Positions 8,488 to 17,325 of a stretch of DNA of 47,516 nt are shown in pieces. Under the pieces are notes generated by a model, which saw only the letters and a list, made by a program, of their open reading frames with translations, searched no databases and was not told the origin of the DNA. The translations under genes were made by a program, and so were the position numbers. The stretch is from contig NZ_AXBA01000039.1 in assembly GCF_000473085.1 (NCBI RefSeq), forward strand, positions 1 through 47,516. The letters run 5' to 3'. Origin of the DNA: Azorhizobium doebereinerae UFLA1-100. Lineage in GTDB: Bacteria; Pseudomonadota; Alphaproteobacteria; Rhizobiales; Xanthobacteraceae. Within the stretch, counting starts at the first letter, position 1. Each line of letters starts with the position of its first letter.

Positions 8488-8519
8488 CGCTGGTTTCCCT
8501 CATCCGGAGAAGCGCGCAA

Positions 8520-9233
8520 GTGACTTCCTCTTCTTCAGACCATTCCTCCCGCGACGTGGTGTTCGCATCCGTCCGCCGGGCCCTCGGGGTCAATGGCGCC
8601 GAGGCGCCCCGCCGCCAGGCGGTGGCCGATCGCATCGCCGGCCATCCGGAAGGCGTCATCCCCGCCCGCGCCCAGCTGCCGGCGGACGAGCAGATCGCCT
8701 TGTTCAAGGCCATGGTGGAGGCGGCGGCGGCGACGCTCGTCCATCTGCCGGACGCCGCCGCCGTACCGGGCGCGGTCGCCGCCTATCTGCGCGCGCGCAA
8801 CCTGCCCATGAGCATCCTGCGCGGCGCCGACCCACGCCTCGCCGGCCTGCCCTGGCAGGACGAGCCCGCGCTCGACGTGTGGATCGGCCCCTCCGACGGC
8901 CGGCAATTGGCTGGCCTGTCCCACGCCTTCGCCGGCATCGCCGAATCGGGCACGGTGGTGATGCTGTCCGGGCCGGACAATCCCTCCACCCTCAACCTGC
9001 TGCCGGACCATCACCTGGTGGTGGTGGACGCCCGCGACGTGACCGGCACCTATGAGGAGGTGTGGACGCGCATCCGCGCCGCCTACGGGCCGGGCACGCT
9101 GCCGCGCACGGTCAACTGGATCACCGGGCCGTCGCGCTCGGCCGACATCGAGCAGACGCTGCTGCTCGGCGCGCACGGGCCGCGCAGCCTGCACGTCCTG
9201 CTGGTGGGCGAGATGCCGGCGGGCGAGGCGTGA
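8520..9233 (+). CDS. lutC: Lactate utilisation protein LutC (LldG/YkgG family)
   Basis: This is a 237-residue LUD-domain protein, the third subunit of the LutABC lactate oxidase. Typical elements are the C-terminal ADIEQTLLLGAHGPRSLHVLLV, the GIAESGTVVM block and NLLPDHHLVVV. The start is GTG at 8520, preceded by GGAGAAG about nine bases upstream. Its stop codon overlaps the GTG of the next gene (GTGA), so the following uncharacterised gene is very likely in the same operon. Confidence 0.92.
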   Translation: MTSSSSDHSSRDVVFASVRRALGVNGAEAPRRQAVADRIAGHPEGVIPARAQLPADEQIALFKAMVEAAAATLVHLPDAAAVPGAVAAYLRARNLPMSILRGADPRLAGLPWQDEPALDVWIGPSDGRQLAGLSHAFAGIAESGTVVMLSGPDNPSTLNLLPDHHLVVVDARDVTGTYEEVWTRIRAAYGPGTLPRTVNWITGPSRSADIEQTLLLGAHGPRSLHVLLVGEMPAGEA

Positions 9234-9880
9234 GCGGCGCGATCGGGCCGCTGCGCAACCGCGTCGATCCGTTCGGCGCCATCGCCGCCCATCCGGCGCG
9301 CGGGCTGCTGATGGGCAATCGCGGCGGGCGCATCCACGATCCGCGCACCCGCACGCTCACCGGGCGGGCCTGGGTGTCGCGGCAGTGGATCTGCTGCGCG
9401 CTCACCTTCCGCGACCGCCGCCGGGCGGTGATGGGCGAGGGCTATACGGAACTGTTCTTCCTCGACGAGGTGGTGGCCTTCGCCGCCGGCCACCGGCCGT
9501 GCTTCCAGTGCCGCCGCGCCGCCGCCGAGGCCTTCGCCGCCGCCTGGGCCAAGGGCGAGGGCACGCTGCCGCCGGGCGCCGGCGAGATGGACCGGCGCCT
9601 GCATGCCGAGCGGCTCAACGGCACCCGCCGCCGCCTGCATCCGCGCCGGCTGGCGGACCTGCCCGACGGCGCCGTGTTCGAGACCCCCGAGGGGCCGGTG
9701 GCGGTGAAGGAGGGGCACCTGCTGCGCTGGAGCTTCTCCGGCTGGCACGCGATGGCCGGCGGCCCCGGACCGCAGGAGACGGTGCAGGTGCTCACCCCGC
9801 CCGCCGTGCTGCATGCCCTGGCCGCCGGATACCGGCCGCTGTGGCACCCGAGCGCCGCAGCGTCAATTCACCGGGAGTGA
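9230..9880 (+). CDS. Uncharacterised protein with Ada-like Cys site, coupled to lutC
   Basis: This is a 216-residue protein that I recognise only as a conserved hypothetical. The GTG at 9230 overlaps the lutC stop by four bases, so translation is probably coupled to the lactate operon. Conserved-looking blocks are GNRGGRIHD, WVSRQWICC (Cys55, Cys56) and ELFFLDEVVAFAAGHRPCFQ, which ends at Cys94 together with the following C (Cys91 and Cys94). The last block closely resembles the second half of the Ada zinc-binding domain (FYxxxxEALAAGxRPCxxC in E. coli Ada), which suggests a four-Cys metal site. No Ada methyltransferase or AraC domain is present. There is no signal peptide and no membrane segment. 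Function is unknown; the metal site is inference. Confidence 0.85.
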   Translation: MSGAIGPLRNRVDPFGAIAAHPARGLLMGNRGGRIHDPRTRTLTGRAWVSRQWICCALTFRDRRRAVMGEGYTELFFLDEVVAFAAGHRPCFQCRRAAAEAFAAAWAKGEGTLPPGAGEMDRRLHAERLNGTRRRLHPRRLADLPDGAVFETPEGPVAVKEGHLLRWSFSGWHAMAGGPGPQETVQVLTPPAVLHALAAGYRPLWHPSAAASIHRE

Positions 9881-10009
9881 TGCGCCGGCGCCACGCTTGG
9901 GGGGAAAAACGCACCGGGGGGACGGCCGCGCGGGGACCGATCGGGATGTTCGGCGTTGCTCACGACAGCAAATGTCGTCAGAAAACGACGGACACATGAC
10001 GGTGAGCCT

Positions 10010-10738
10010 ATGACGTTCCGCGCCCGTACCGCGTTCCCGCGCCTTCTCGCCCTGGCCTTCGCGGCCGTGGTCCTGTCCCTCGCCGCCCACGGCAGCGCCA
10101 GCGCCCAGCCCGGGCCGCGCGTCTACCTCATGCGCGGGCTCGCCAACGTCTTCTCCACCGGGCTCGACACCCTGGCCAGCAAGCTCCAGGCCAAGGGCAT
10201 TTCGGCCAATGTCTATGAATATGGCCAGTGGCAGCAGCTGGCGGACGATGCGGTGGCCTGGTCGCGCGCCAACGGCAAGGCGCCGGTGGTGATCATCGGC
10301 CATTCGCTCGGCGCCGACACCGCCATCGAGATGGCCGAGCGCATGACCGCGCTGGGCATTCCGCCCCGCCTGGTGGTGACCTTCGATCCGGTGGGGGTGA
10401 CGCAGGTGGGCCGCTCGGGCGGCCGCTTCGTCAATTACTACCAGTCCAACAACGGCTTCGGAAAGCGCCTGACCACCGGGCCGGGCTTTTCCGGCACGCT
10501 GGTGAACCGCAACGAGGACGCCGCCGCCGCCCAGGGCCTGGACCATTTCAATATCGAGAAGGCCGAGGCCCTGCACCAGGACGTGATCGCCATGGTGCGC
10601 GCCCTGGCCCGTCCCAAGCCGCGCCCGAAGCCGGCTCCCGCCGCCGATCCTGCGGCGCCCACGGCCGGCGCCGCCACGCCCGCGCCCGCGGCGTCCGCCC
10701 AGGCGCCGGCTGAGACCGTCAGCGCCGCCTCGCACTGA
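10010..10738 (+). CDS. Secreted alpha/beta hydrolase, lipase-like
   Basis: This is a 242-residue protein with a clear signal peptide (MTFRARTAFPRLLALAFAAVV through SASAQ). It has an alpha/beta-hydrolase nucleophile elbow, IIGHSLGADTAIEMAE, at about residues 98-113. VVTFDPVGV supplies a candidate Asp and LDHFNIEK a candidate His. The C-terminal ~40 residues are Ala/Pro-rich and probably disordered. The substrate is unknown; similar proteins are annotated as lipases or thioesterases. The ATG at 10010 was preferred to 9956 because it begins the signal peptide. It is isolated, with a convergent azlD downstream. A short hairpin (ACGACA-GCAAA-TGTCGT, 9962-9978) lies in the upstream gap. Confidence 0.78.
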   Translation: MTFRARTAFPRLLALAFAAVVLSLAAHGSASAQPGPRVYLMRGLANVFSTGLDTLASKLQAKGISANVYEYGQWQQLADDAVAWSRANGKAPVVIIGHSLGADTAIEMAERMTALGIPPRLVVTFDPVGVTQVGRSGGRFVNYYQSNNGFGKRLTTGPGFSGTLVNRNEDAAAAQGLDHFNIEKAEALHQDVIAMVRALARPKPRPKPAPAADPAAPTAGAATPAPAASAQAPAETVSAASH

Positions 10739-10759
10739 CCGCCCGCGCGCCTCTCGGGA

Positions 10760-11068
10760 TCAGCTCCCGAAGGCCCGCCATCCCGCCGCCACCGCCACCG
10801 CTGCGAGGACGGCGAAGAAATCGCTGCGCGTGAGCCTGGTGACGACGAACGCCGCCAGCAGGCCGGCCGCCATGGCGAGGTCGCCATGCACGGCGGTGGG
10901 GGCGACGATGGCCACCAGCACCGCGCCCGGCAGGCAGTCCAGGATCTTGTGCACGCGCGGCGTCAGCGGCACCAGGCGCATCAGGAAGAAGCCGCTGGCG
11001 CGGTTGAACATGGTGGCGGCGGCCATCACCAGGATGGCCAGCAGCGTCTGCGGATCAACGCTTGTCAT
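10760..11068 (-). CDS. azlD: Branched-chain amino acid exporter subunit AzlD
   Basis: This is a ~102-residue membrane protein with three to four hydrophobic segments and the typical FNRASGFFLMRLVPLTPRVHKILDCLPGAVL arrangement of AzlD. AzlCD pairs form an inner-membrane exporter for branched-chain amino acids and analogues. The ATG at 11068 is favoured because GGAGG lies eight bases before it; an ATG two codons earlier (11074) is also possible. The gene overlaps the end of azlC, consistent with coupling. Confidence 0.9.
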   Translation of the reverse strand: MTSVDPQTLLAILVMAAATMFNRASGFFLMRLVPLTPRVHKILDCLPGAVLVAIVAPTAVHGDLAMAAGLLAAFVVTRLTRSDFFAVLAAVAVAAGWRAFGS

Positions 11069-11786
11069 CGGCATAGCCTCCGGCGATGGCGCCCGCCATG
11101 GCGCCGATGACGATGAACCACCAGCCCGGCACCAGATAGGACGCGGCGACTGAGACCACCGCCGCCACGCCCCAGCTCACCGCCTGCCGCCGGCCCTTCC
11201 AGTTCGGCACCAGCATGGCGACGAAGAAGGCCGGGACCACGAGGTCGATGGCGAAGCGCTTGGGGTCCGGCAGCCCGCCGCCGATCACCTGCCCGGCCGC
11301 GGTGGAGACCACCCACACCAGCCAGGTGACGAGGCCGGAGCCGATGAAGAAGCCGGCATCGCTGCCGCCATTGGTGCGGTAGCGCATCGAGGCGGCCCAG
11401 TTGTTGTCGGCCATCAGCAGCAGCGACAGATAGGCCTGCCAGCCGGGCAACTGCCCGAGCCAGGGCCGCATCGCCGCCGACATCAGGAAATGGCGCATGT
11501 TGACCGTGAAGGTGAGCAGCGCCAGCGCCAGCAGCGCGCCGGGGGTCCAGTATGCGGACCATCCTTCCAGCGCCACCATCTGGGCGAGGCCGGCGAAGAC
11601 CAGCGCGCTGGAGAGGCTTGCCTCCAGCAGTGAGAAGCCCTTCTGCGCCGCGGCCGCGCCGAACGCCATGCCGAAGACGGCAAGGCCCGGCATCAAGGGG
11701 ATCATGGTGCGCGCGCCCTCCGCGAGCCCGGCTCGGGTGATGGCGACGCGCGAGGAGGAGGCGCGCGAGGGGGAGGGAGGTGTCAT
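11055..11786 (-). CDS. azlC: Branched-chain amino acid exporter subunit AzlC
   Basis: This is a 243-residue integral membrane protein with several hydrophobic helices and AzlC landmarks: GMAFGAAAAQKGFSLLEA, FAGLAQMVAL, NMRHFLMSAAM, and LLMADNNWAASM. AzlC is the large subunit of the AzlCD exporter (E. coli YgaZ relative). It overlaps azlD by a few bases and follows a LysR-type regulator gene by 65 bases on the same strand, so the regulator might be co-transcribed. The regulator is also divergent from glcD, so its target is ambiguous. Confidence 0.92.
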   Translation of the reverse strand: MTPPSPSRASSSRVAITRAGLAEGARTMIPLMPGLAVFGMAFGAAAAQKGFSLLEASLSSALVFAGLAQMVALEGWSAYWTPGALLALALLTFTVNMRHFLMSAAMRPWLGQLPGWQAYLSLLLMADNNWAASMRYRTNGGSDAGFFIGSGLVTWLVWVVSTAAGQVIGGGLPDPKRFAIDLVVPAFFVAMLVPNWKGRRQAVSWGVAAVVSVAASYLVPGWWFIVIGAMAGAIAGGYADDKR

Positions 11787-11851
11787 GGGCGGCCGATGCG
11801 GGAGGAACGGCGGTTATGCCGGAGGGGACGCCATGCGCCAACCCGTTTTCG

Positions 11852-12787
11852 TCAGCCGCCGTGCCCCGGCTCGAACAGATGCTCCAGCCCCGCGTCCCAC
11901 GGCGGCACCGAGCCGTAGAGCGCGGCGAGATGGTCGATGAACACCCGCACCTTCTGCGGCAGGAAGCGGCGCGAGGGATAGACCGCGAACACGCCGACCC
12001 GGTGCGAGGCGCGGTAGGCCGGCAGCACCACTTGCAGCGCGCCGCTGCTCAGCTCCGGCCCCACGTCCCAGGTTGAGCGGAGCGCGATGCCGACCCCGGC
12101 GAGCACCGCCTCGCGCACCACCTCGTTGGAATTGGTGCGCAGCGGCGAATGCACGCGCTGCGTCACCGGCCCGTCCGGCCCTTGCAGCCGCCAGGGATCC
12201 TGGCCGTGGGTGGCGAGCAGCACATGGTCGGCGAGGTCGGCGAAGGTCAGGGGCTCGCCGGCGCGCGCGACATAGGCCGGGGTGGCGCACAGCACCCGGT
12301 GGACCGGGGCGAGGCGCCGCGCCACCAGGCTGGAATCGGTCAGGTCCGCGATGCGGACCGCGATGTCGAAGCCGTCGCCGACGATGTCGACGAAGGCGTC
12401 GGAGAGTTCCAGATCCACAGTCAGCTCGGGGTTGGCGTCCAGCAGCGGGCCGAGATGGGGGGCGATGTGCAGCCGGCCGAACGAGGTGGGGGCCGACACC
12501 CGCAACAGGCCGCGCGCCTCCGACGAGCGGCGGGCGAGCTGGCTTTCCGCCTCCTCCACCGAGGCGAGGATCGACACCACCCGGTCGTAGAAGCCCTGGC
12601 CCGCCTCGGTCAGCGTGACCTTGCGCGTGGTGCGCTGGAACAGCCTTGTGCCGAGCCGCTCCTCCAGCCGCTGCACGCGCTTGGACACCACCGGCGGCGA
12701 CAGCCCCAGCTCCCGCCCGGCGGCGGAGAGGCCGCCGGCGGTGACGATGCGGGCGAAGATCTCCAGGTCCGCGAGATTGCCGATCAT
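11852..12787 (-). CDS. LysR-family transcriptional regulator
   Basis: This is a 311-residue LysR-type protein. The N-terminal winged helix reads LEIFARIVTAGGLSAAGREL then SPPVVSKRVQRLEERLG, followed by LFQRTTRKVTLTEAGQGFY. The C-terminal effector domain has the DGFDIAVRIADL block. The start was set at MIGNLADLEIF because GAGGTG lies seven bases upstream and LysR proteins usually begin there; ATGs at 12838, 12847 and 12883 extend the N terminus. It is divergent from glcD across about 160 bases, which makes control of glycolate oxidation the most natural inference. The azlCD genes lie downstream on the same strand and are the alternative target. Confidence 0.9.
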   Translation of the reverse strand: MIGNLADLEIFARIVTAGGLSAAGRELGLSPPVVSKRVQRLEERLGTRLFQRTTRKVTLTEAGQGFYDRVVSILASVEEAESQLARRSSEARGLLRVSAPTSFGRLHIAPHLGPLLDANPELTVDLELSDAFVDIVGDGFDIAVRIADLTDSSLVARRLAPVHRVLCATPAYVARAGEPLTFADLADHVLLATHGQDPWRLQGPDGPVTQRVHSPLRTNSNEVVREAVLAGVGIALRSTWDVGPELSSGALQVVLPAYRASHRVGVFAVYPSRRFLPQKVRVFIDHLAALYGSVPPWDAGLEHLFEPGHGG

Positions 12788-12897
12788 CGGCCGCACCTCG
12801 GGCGAGGTGCGGCGGGCGGGGGCGGGATCGCGGCGCATTGTTTCCATGGCTGCATTTATTTTAGCCGCAGCGGCAATAATCAACGACAGATTTTCGC

Positions 12898-12908
12898 ATC
12901 GAAACGAT
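12898..12908. promoter_or_regulatory. Palindrome in the LysR/glcD divergent region
   Basis: ATCG-AAA-CGAT lies in the AT-rich part of the 162-bp gap between the regulator and glcD, about 40 bases before glcD. It has the short-arm palindrome form expected for a LysR site but was not tested against other sites. Confidence 0.3.
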
Positions 12909-12949
12909 TATAGTCGCCGGTAACGAGAAACATTCTAGGGACGACCGCC

Positions 12950-14443
12950 ATGACGGGCCTCAGGCTGCCGGAAGCGGATGCGGGGGTGCTGGCCCGCCGG
13001 GAAGAGATCATCGCCGCGCTGCGCGCCATCGTGCCCGGCGAGGGGGTCATCGCCCAGGAACGGGAGATGCGCCCGTATGAATCCGACGCGCTGACCGCCT
13101 ACAAGCAACTGCCCCTCGTCGTGGTGCTGCCCTCCACCACCGAGCAGGTGGCGCAGGTGCTGCGCTATTGCCACGAGAACACGATCCGCGTGGTGCCGCG
13201 CGGCGCGGGCACCTCGCTTTCCGGCGGCGCGCTGCCGCTCGCCGACGCGGTGCTGCTCGGCATGGGCAAGTTCAACCGCGTGCTCGACATCGACTTTCCC
13301 AACCGCTGCGCCGTGGTGCAGCCGGGGGTCACCAACCTCGGCATCACCAAGGCGGTGGAGCACGAGAATTTCTATTACGCGCCCGACCCGTCCTCCCAGA
13401 TCGCCTGCACCATCGGCGGCAATGTGGGCGAGAATTCCGGCGGCGTGCACTGCCTCAAATACGGCCTGACGACCAACAACGTGCTCGGCGTCGAGATGGT
13501 GCTCATCACCGGCGAGATCGTCCGCCTCGGCGGCAAGCACCTGGACGCCGGCGGGCTGGAATTGCTCAGCGTCATCATCGGCTCGGAGGGGCTGCTGGGC
13601 GTGGTCACCGAGGTCACCGTGCGCCTCCTGAAGAAGCCGGACATGGCCCGCGCCGTGCTGGTGGGCTTTCCCACCTCCGAGGACGCGGGCGAATGCGTCG
13701 CCCGCACCATCGCCGCCGGCATCATCCCCGCCGCCATCGAGATGATGGACCGCGACGCCATCGCCGCCGCCGAGGCCTTCGTCAATGTCGGCTATCCGCT
13801 CGATGTTGAGGCGCTGCTCATCGTCGAGCTGGACGGCCCCGAGGCGGAATGCGCCCACCTGCTGGAGGAAGTCTCCGCCATCGCCCGGGTCTGCAACGCC
13901 GCCACCCTGCGCGTGTCCACCAGCGAGGACGAGCGCCTCGGCTTCTGGGCCGGGCGCAAGGCGGCCTTCCCGGCGGTGGGGCGCATCTCGCCGGACTATC
14001 TGTGCATGGACGGCACCATCCCGCGCAAGGCGCTGCCCCTCGTCCTGGCGCGCATGCGCGAGCTGTCGGAGACGCACGGCCTGAAGTGCGCCAACGTGTT
14101 CCACGCCGGCGACGGCAACCTGCACCCGCTGATCCTCTATGACGCCAACAAGGGCGAGATGGATGCGGCGGAAGCCTTCGGCGCCGACATCCTGCGGCTG
14201 TGCGTGGAGGTGGGCGGCGTACTCACCGGCGAGCACGGCGTGGGCATCGAGAAGCGCGACCTGATGCCGGTGATGTTCGACGAGGTGGACCTCGCCCACC
14301 AGCAGCGGCTGAAATGCGCCTTCGACGCCGAGGGCCTGCTCAACCCCGGCAAGGTGTTCCCGACCCTGCACCGCTGCGCCGAACTCGGGCGCATGCATGT
14401 GAGCGGCGGGCAGGTGCCGTTCCCCGATCTTCCCCGCTTTTGA
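12950..14443 (+). CDS. glcD: Glycolate oxidase subunit GlcD (FAD-linked)
   Basis: This is a 497-residue FAD-binding oxidoreductase. The PCMH-type FAD domain has PRGAGTSLSGGALPLADA (about residues 82-99) and DPSSQIACTIGGNVGENSGG. The C-terminal domain ends with HAGDGNLHPLILYD and LTGEHGVGIEKRDLM, the flavin/substrate-site blocks of GlcD and D-lactate dehydrogenases. With GlcE and GlcF it oxidises glycolate to glyoxylate at the membrane. It opens a glcDEF operon. Substrate assignment rests on the operon composition and the malate synthase gene downstream. Confidence 0.94.
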   Translation: MTGLRLPEADAGVLARREEIIAALRAIVPGEGVIAQEREMRPYESDALTAYKQLPLVVVLPSTTEQVAQVLRYCHENTIRVVPRGAGTSLSGGALPLADAVLLGMGKFNRVLDIDFPNRCAVVQPGVTNLGITKAVEHENFYYAPDPSSQIACTIGGNVGENSGGVHCLKYGLTTNNVLGVEMVLITGEIVRLGGKHLDAGGLELLSVIIGSEGLLGVVTEVTVRLLKKPDMARAVLVGFPTSEDAGECVARTIAAGIIPAAIEMMDRDAIAAAEAFVNVGYPLDVEALLIVELDGPEAECAHLLEEVSAIARVCNAATLRVSTSEDERLGFWAGRKAAFPAVGRISPDYLCMDGTIPRKALPLVLARMRELSETHGLKCANVFHAGDGNLHPLILYDANKGEMDAAEAFGADILRLCVEVGGVLTGEHGVGIEKRDLMPVMFDEVDLAHQQRLKCAFDAEGLLNPGKVFPTLHRCAELGRMHVSGGQVPFPDLPRF

Positions 14444-14549
14444 AGCAGTCTCAGGCGAAGTGGGAGCCGGTTCGCGTGAAGAGAATGCGAAAAACGCAAA
14501 ATGAGGCCGTCCTCGCGGGGCGTGGATGGCGTGCAGCGCAGGGCGCGTC

Positions 14550-15761
14550 ATGACCGATGTTTTGAAAGTGGCGGACGAGGCCGGGCTCGTCGCGGCGGTG
14601 CGCGCGGCCCTGGAGGCGGGCAAGACGCTGGACGTGACCGGGCGCGGCTCCAAGCGCGGCCTCGGCCGGCCGAGCCAGACCGACTGGACGCTCGACCTCT
14701 CCGGCCTCTCCGGCGTCACGCTCTATGAGCCGGAGGAGCTGATCCTCTCCGCCAAAGCGGGCACGCCCATCGCCGAGATCGAGGCGCTGCTCCAGGCGCG
14801 CGGCCAAATGCTGGCGTTCGAGCCCTTGGACTACGGCCCGCTGCTGGGCACGGCTGATGCGGCGGGCACGCTCGGCGGGGTCATCGCCTGCAATCTCGCC
14901 GGCCCCCGCCGCATCAGCCACGGCGCGGCCCGCGACCATGCGCTGGGCGCCCGCGCGGTGTCGGGCCGGGCGGAGGCGTTCAAGTCCGGCGGGCGGGTGG
15001 TGAAGAACGTCACCGGCTACGATTTGCCCCGCCTGTTCGCCGGCTCCTACGGCACGCTGGCGGTGCTGAGCGAGTTCACGCTGAAGGTGCTGCCGCGCCC
15101 GCCCATGGCGGAGACGGTGGTGCTGCCCGGCGTGGCGCCGGAGGTGGCGGGCCGGGCCATGAGCGCGGCCATGGGCTCGTCCTGCGAGGTGTCGGGGGCG
15201 GCCTATCTGCCGGCCCCCGTTGCAGCCCGCATCCCCGAACTGAATGTGGACGTGCCGGCGGTGGCGCTGCGGCTGGAAGGCTTCGAGCCCTCGGTGCGCG
15301 CCCGCCGCGCCATGCTGATCTCGGTGCTGATGCCGTTCGGCGCCGTCGAGGTGGCCGAGGATGCGGCGTCCGCCGCCATCTGGAGCGCCATCCGCGACGT
15401 GCGCCCGTTCGCCGGCACCGGGGAGCGGGCGGTGTGGCGCCTGTCCACCGCGCCGTCCGCCGGTCCCGCGCTCGCCGCCGAGCTGGCCGAGACGCTCGGC
15501 GCGGAGGCCTATTGCGACTGGGCGGGCGGGCTGGTGTGGCTGCTGCTGCCGGGCGAGGCGTCGCAGGCGGAAGCGGTGCGCGCCGCTCTGGCGCCGCATG
15601 GCGGCCACGCCACCCTGGTGCGCGCGTCCGCCGCCGAGCGGGCGGCCGTGCCGGTGTTCCAGCCCCAGGAGGCGGGCCTTGCCGCTCTGACGCGCCGGGT
15701 GAAGGCGAGCTTCGACCCCAGGGGCGTGCTCAACCCCGGCCGCATGTATGCGGGGATGTGA
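14550..15761 (+). CDS. glcE: Glycolate oxidase subunit GlcE (FAD-binding)
   Basis: This is a 403-residue second FAD-binding subunit, with a shorter PCMH domain: VTGRGSKRGLGRP, LGGVIACNLAGPRRISHGA and GRVVKNVTGYDLPRLFAGS, the last being a GlcE hallmark. It ends in FDPRGVLNPGRMYAGM. The ATG at 14550 (MTDVLKVADEAG) was preferred over 14526. The gene is 106 bases after glcD and 90 bases before glcF, with no terminator between them, so one transcript is likely. Confidence 0.93.
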   Translation: MTDVLKVADEAGLVAAVRAALEAGKTLDVTGRGSKRGLGRPSQTDWTLDLSGLSGVTLYEPEELILSAKAGTPIAEIEALLQARGQMLAFEPLDYGPLLGTADAAGTLGGVIACNLAGPRRISHGAARDHALGARAVSGRAEAFKSGGRVVKNVTGYDLPRLFAGSYGTLAVLSEFTLKVLPRPPMAETVVLPGVAPEVAGRAMSAAMGSSCEVSGAAYLPAPVAARIPELNVDVPAVALRLEGFEPSVRARRAMLISVLMPFGAVEVAEDAASAAIWSAIRDVRPFAGTGERAVWRLSTAPSAGPALAAELAETLGAEAYCDWAGGLVWLLLPGEASQAEAVRAALAPHGGHATLVRASAAERAAVPVFQPQEAGLAALTRRVKASFDPRGVLNPGRMYAGM

Positions 15762-15851
15762 GATGGCCGCTTCAGCGCCTTCCGGGTGCCCCCTTCCCCC
15801 AGCAATCGAGTGCAGCGAAAACACAAGCGGCGGCACGGGAGGCCGTGACTG

Positions 15852-17177
15852 ATGCAGACCACATTCTCCCTCGCCCAGCTCGCCGATCCGCATGTCTGCG
15901 AATCGGAGAAGATCCTGCGCACCTGCGTGCATTGCGGCTTCTGCACCGCCACCTGCCCCACCTATGTGCTGCTGGGCGACGAGCTCGACAGCCCGCGCGG
16001 CCGCATCTACCTCATCAAGGACATGCTGGAGAACGACCAGCCGGCGACGCAGGAGGTGGTCAAGCATGTGGACCGCTGCCTGTCCTGCCTCTCCTGCATG
16101 ACCACCTGCCCCTCGGGGGTGCATTACATGCACCTCGTCGACCATGCCCGCGCCCATATCGAGCACACCTACAAGAGGCCGCTGTTCGACCGGCTGAACC
16201 GGGCGCTGCTGGCCTCCGTCATGCCCTATCGCGGGCGCTTCCGGCTGGCGCTCGCCGGCGCGGCGCTGGCCAGGCCCTTCGCGCCGCTGTTCGACGCCAT
16301 CCCGCCGCTGAAGCCGCTCGCCGCCATGCTGCGCCTCGCCCCCGGCTTCCCGAAGGGCCGCTCGGTGAGCGAGGAGCCCGGCGTGCACCCCGCCGCCGGT
16401 CCGAGGCGCGCCCGCGTGGCGCTGCTCGGCGGCTGCGCCCAGCCGGTGCTGCGGCCGGAGGTGGACGAGGCCGCCATCCGCCTGCTCAACCGCCTCGGCG
16501 TGGAGGTGGTGCGGGTGGAGAAGGAAGGCTGCTGCGGCTCCTTCGTCCACCACATGGGCAAGGAGGAGCAGGGCCTCGCGCTGGCCCGCGCCAATATCGA
16601 CGCCTGGTGCGCCGAGATGGACCGGGGCGGCCTCGACGCCATCCTCGTCACCGTGTCCGGCTGCGGCACCACCATCAAGGATTATGGCCACATGCTGCGC
16701 CTCGACCCCGCCTATGCGGAGAAGGCGAAGCGGGTCTCGGCGCTCGCCAGGGACGTGTCGGAATATCTCGGCACCCTCGGCCTGCCCAAGGCGGCCAGGC
16801 CCATGGGGCGGAAGGTCGCCTATCATGCCGCCTGCTCGCTCCAGCACGGCCAGAAGATCAAGGGCACGCCGGTGCAATTGCTGCGCACCGTGGGTTTCGA
16901 GGTGGCCGAGCCCATGGAGAGCCACATCTGCTGCGGCTCGGCGGGCAGCTACAACATGCTCCAGAGCGAGATCGCCGGAGAGCTGCGCGACCGCAAGGTG
17001 GCCAACCTGGAGAGGCTGGCGCCGGACATCATCGCCGCCGGCAATATCGGCTGCATGACGCAGATCGGCTCCGGCACGGGCCTGCCCATCGTCCACATGG
17101 TGGAACTGGTGGACTGGGCCACCGGCGGCCCGGTGCCCGCGCCGGTGGCGGCCGCGGGGCGTTCCGTGGCCGCCTGA
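15852..17177 (+). CDS. glcF: Glycolate oxidase iron-sulfur subunit GlcF
   Basis: This is a 441-residue protein with two [4Fe-4S] ferredoxin motifs, Cys25/28/31/35 (CVHCGFCTATCP) and Cys76/79/82/86 (CLSCLSCMTTCP). Two CCG domains follow, marked by EGCCGSFVHHMG and SHICCGSAGSYN. It passes electrons from GlcDE to the membrane quinone pool. A GGGAGG ribosome-binding site lies just before the start. A strong hairpin follows the stop and probably ends the operon. Confidence 0.95.
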   Translation: MQTTFSLAQLADPHVCESEKILRTCVHCGFCTATCPTYVLLGDELDSPRGRIYLIKDMLENDQPATQEVVKHVDRCLSCLSCMTTCPSGVHYMHLVDHARAHIEHTYKRPLFDRLNRALLASVMPYRGRFRLALAGAALARPFAPLFDAIPPLKPLAAMLRLAPGFPKGRSVSEEPGVHPAAGPRRARVALLGGCAQPVLRPEVDEAAIRLLNRLGVEVVRVEKEGCCGSFVHHMGKEEQGLALARANIDAWCAEMDRGGLDAILVTVSGCGTTIKDYGHMLRLDPAYAEKAKRVSALARDVSEYLGTLGLPKAARPMGRKVAYHAACSLQHGQKIKGTPVQLLRTVGFEVAEPMESHICCGSAGSYNMLQSEIAGELRDRKVANLERLAPDIIAAGNIGCMTQIGSGTGLPIVHMVELVDWATGGPVPAPVAAAGRSVAA

Positions 17178-17184
17178 GAACAAT

Positions 17185-17208
17185 CCGTCCGGCATTGTTG
17201 CCGGACGG
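17185..17208 (+). terminator. Hairpin terminator after glcF
   Basis: CCGTCCGGCA-TTGT-TGCCGGACGG forms a perfect 10-bp stem eight bases after the glcF stop. The following sequence (GCAAAAGTCTGTTGG) has only a weak T content, so termination may be partial. Confidence 0.6.
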
Positions 17209-17325
17209 GCAAAAGTCTGTTGGCCGACCCGCTTGTTCCCGCGCGGACGGCCAGGGTCTATCTGCGGCCGTGCCGTCGCGTCCCTCCGCGCCATGGCCCC
17301 GCGCCTTCAAGGCACAGGAAGAGAC

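Noticed and set aside
6651-8519. A 622-codon minus-strand frame opposite lutAB
   Set aside because: Shadow of lutA and lutB, which carry clear Fe-S motifs.
14451-17294. A 947-codon open frame on the minus strand opposite glcE/glcF
   Set aside because: It is the mirror of strongly coding plus-strand genes in very GC-rich DNA; the translation is His/Arg/Gly-rich with no domain.
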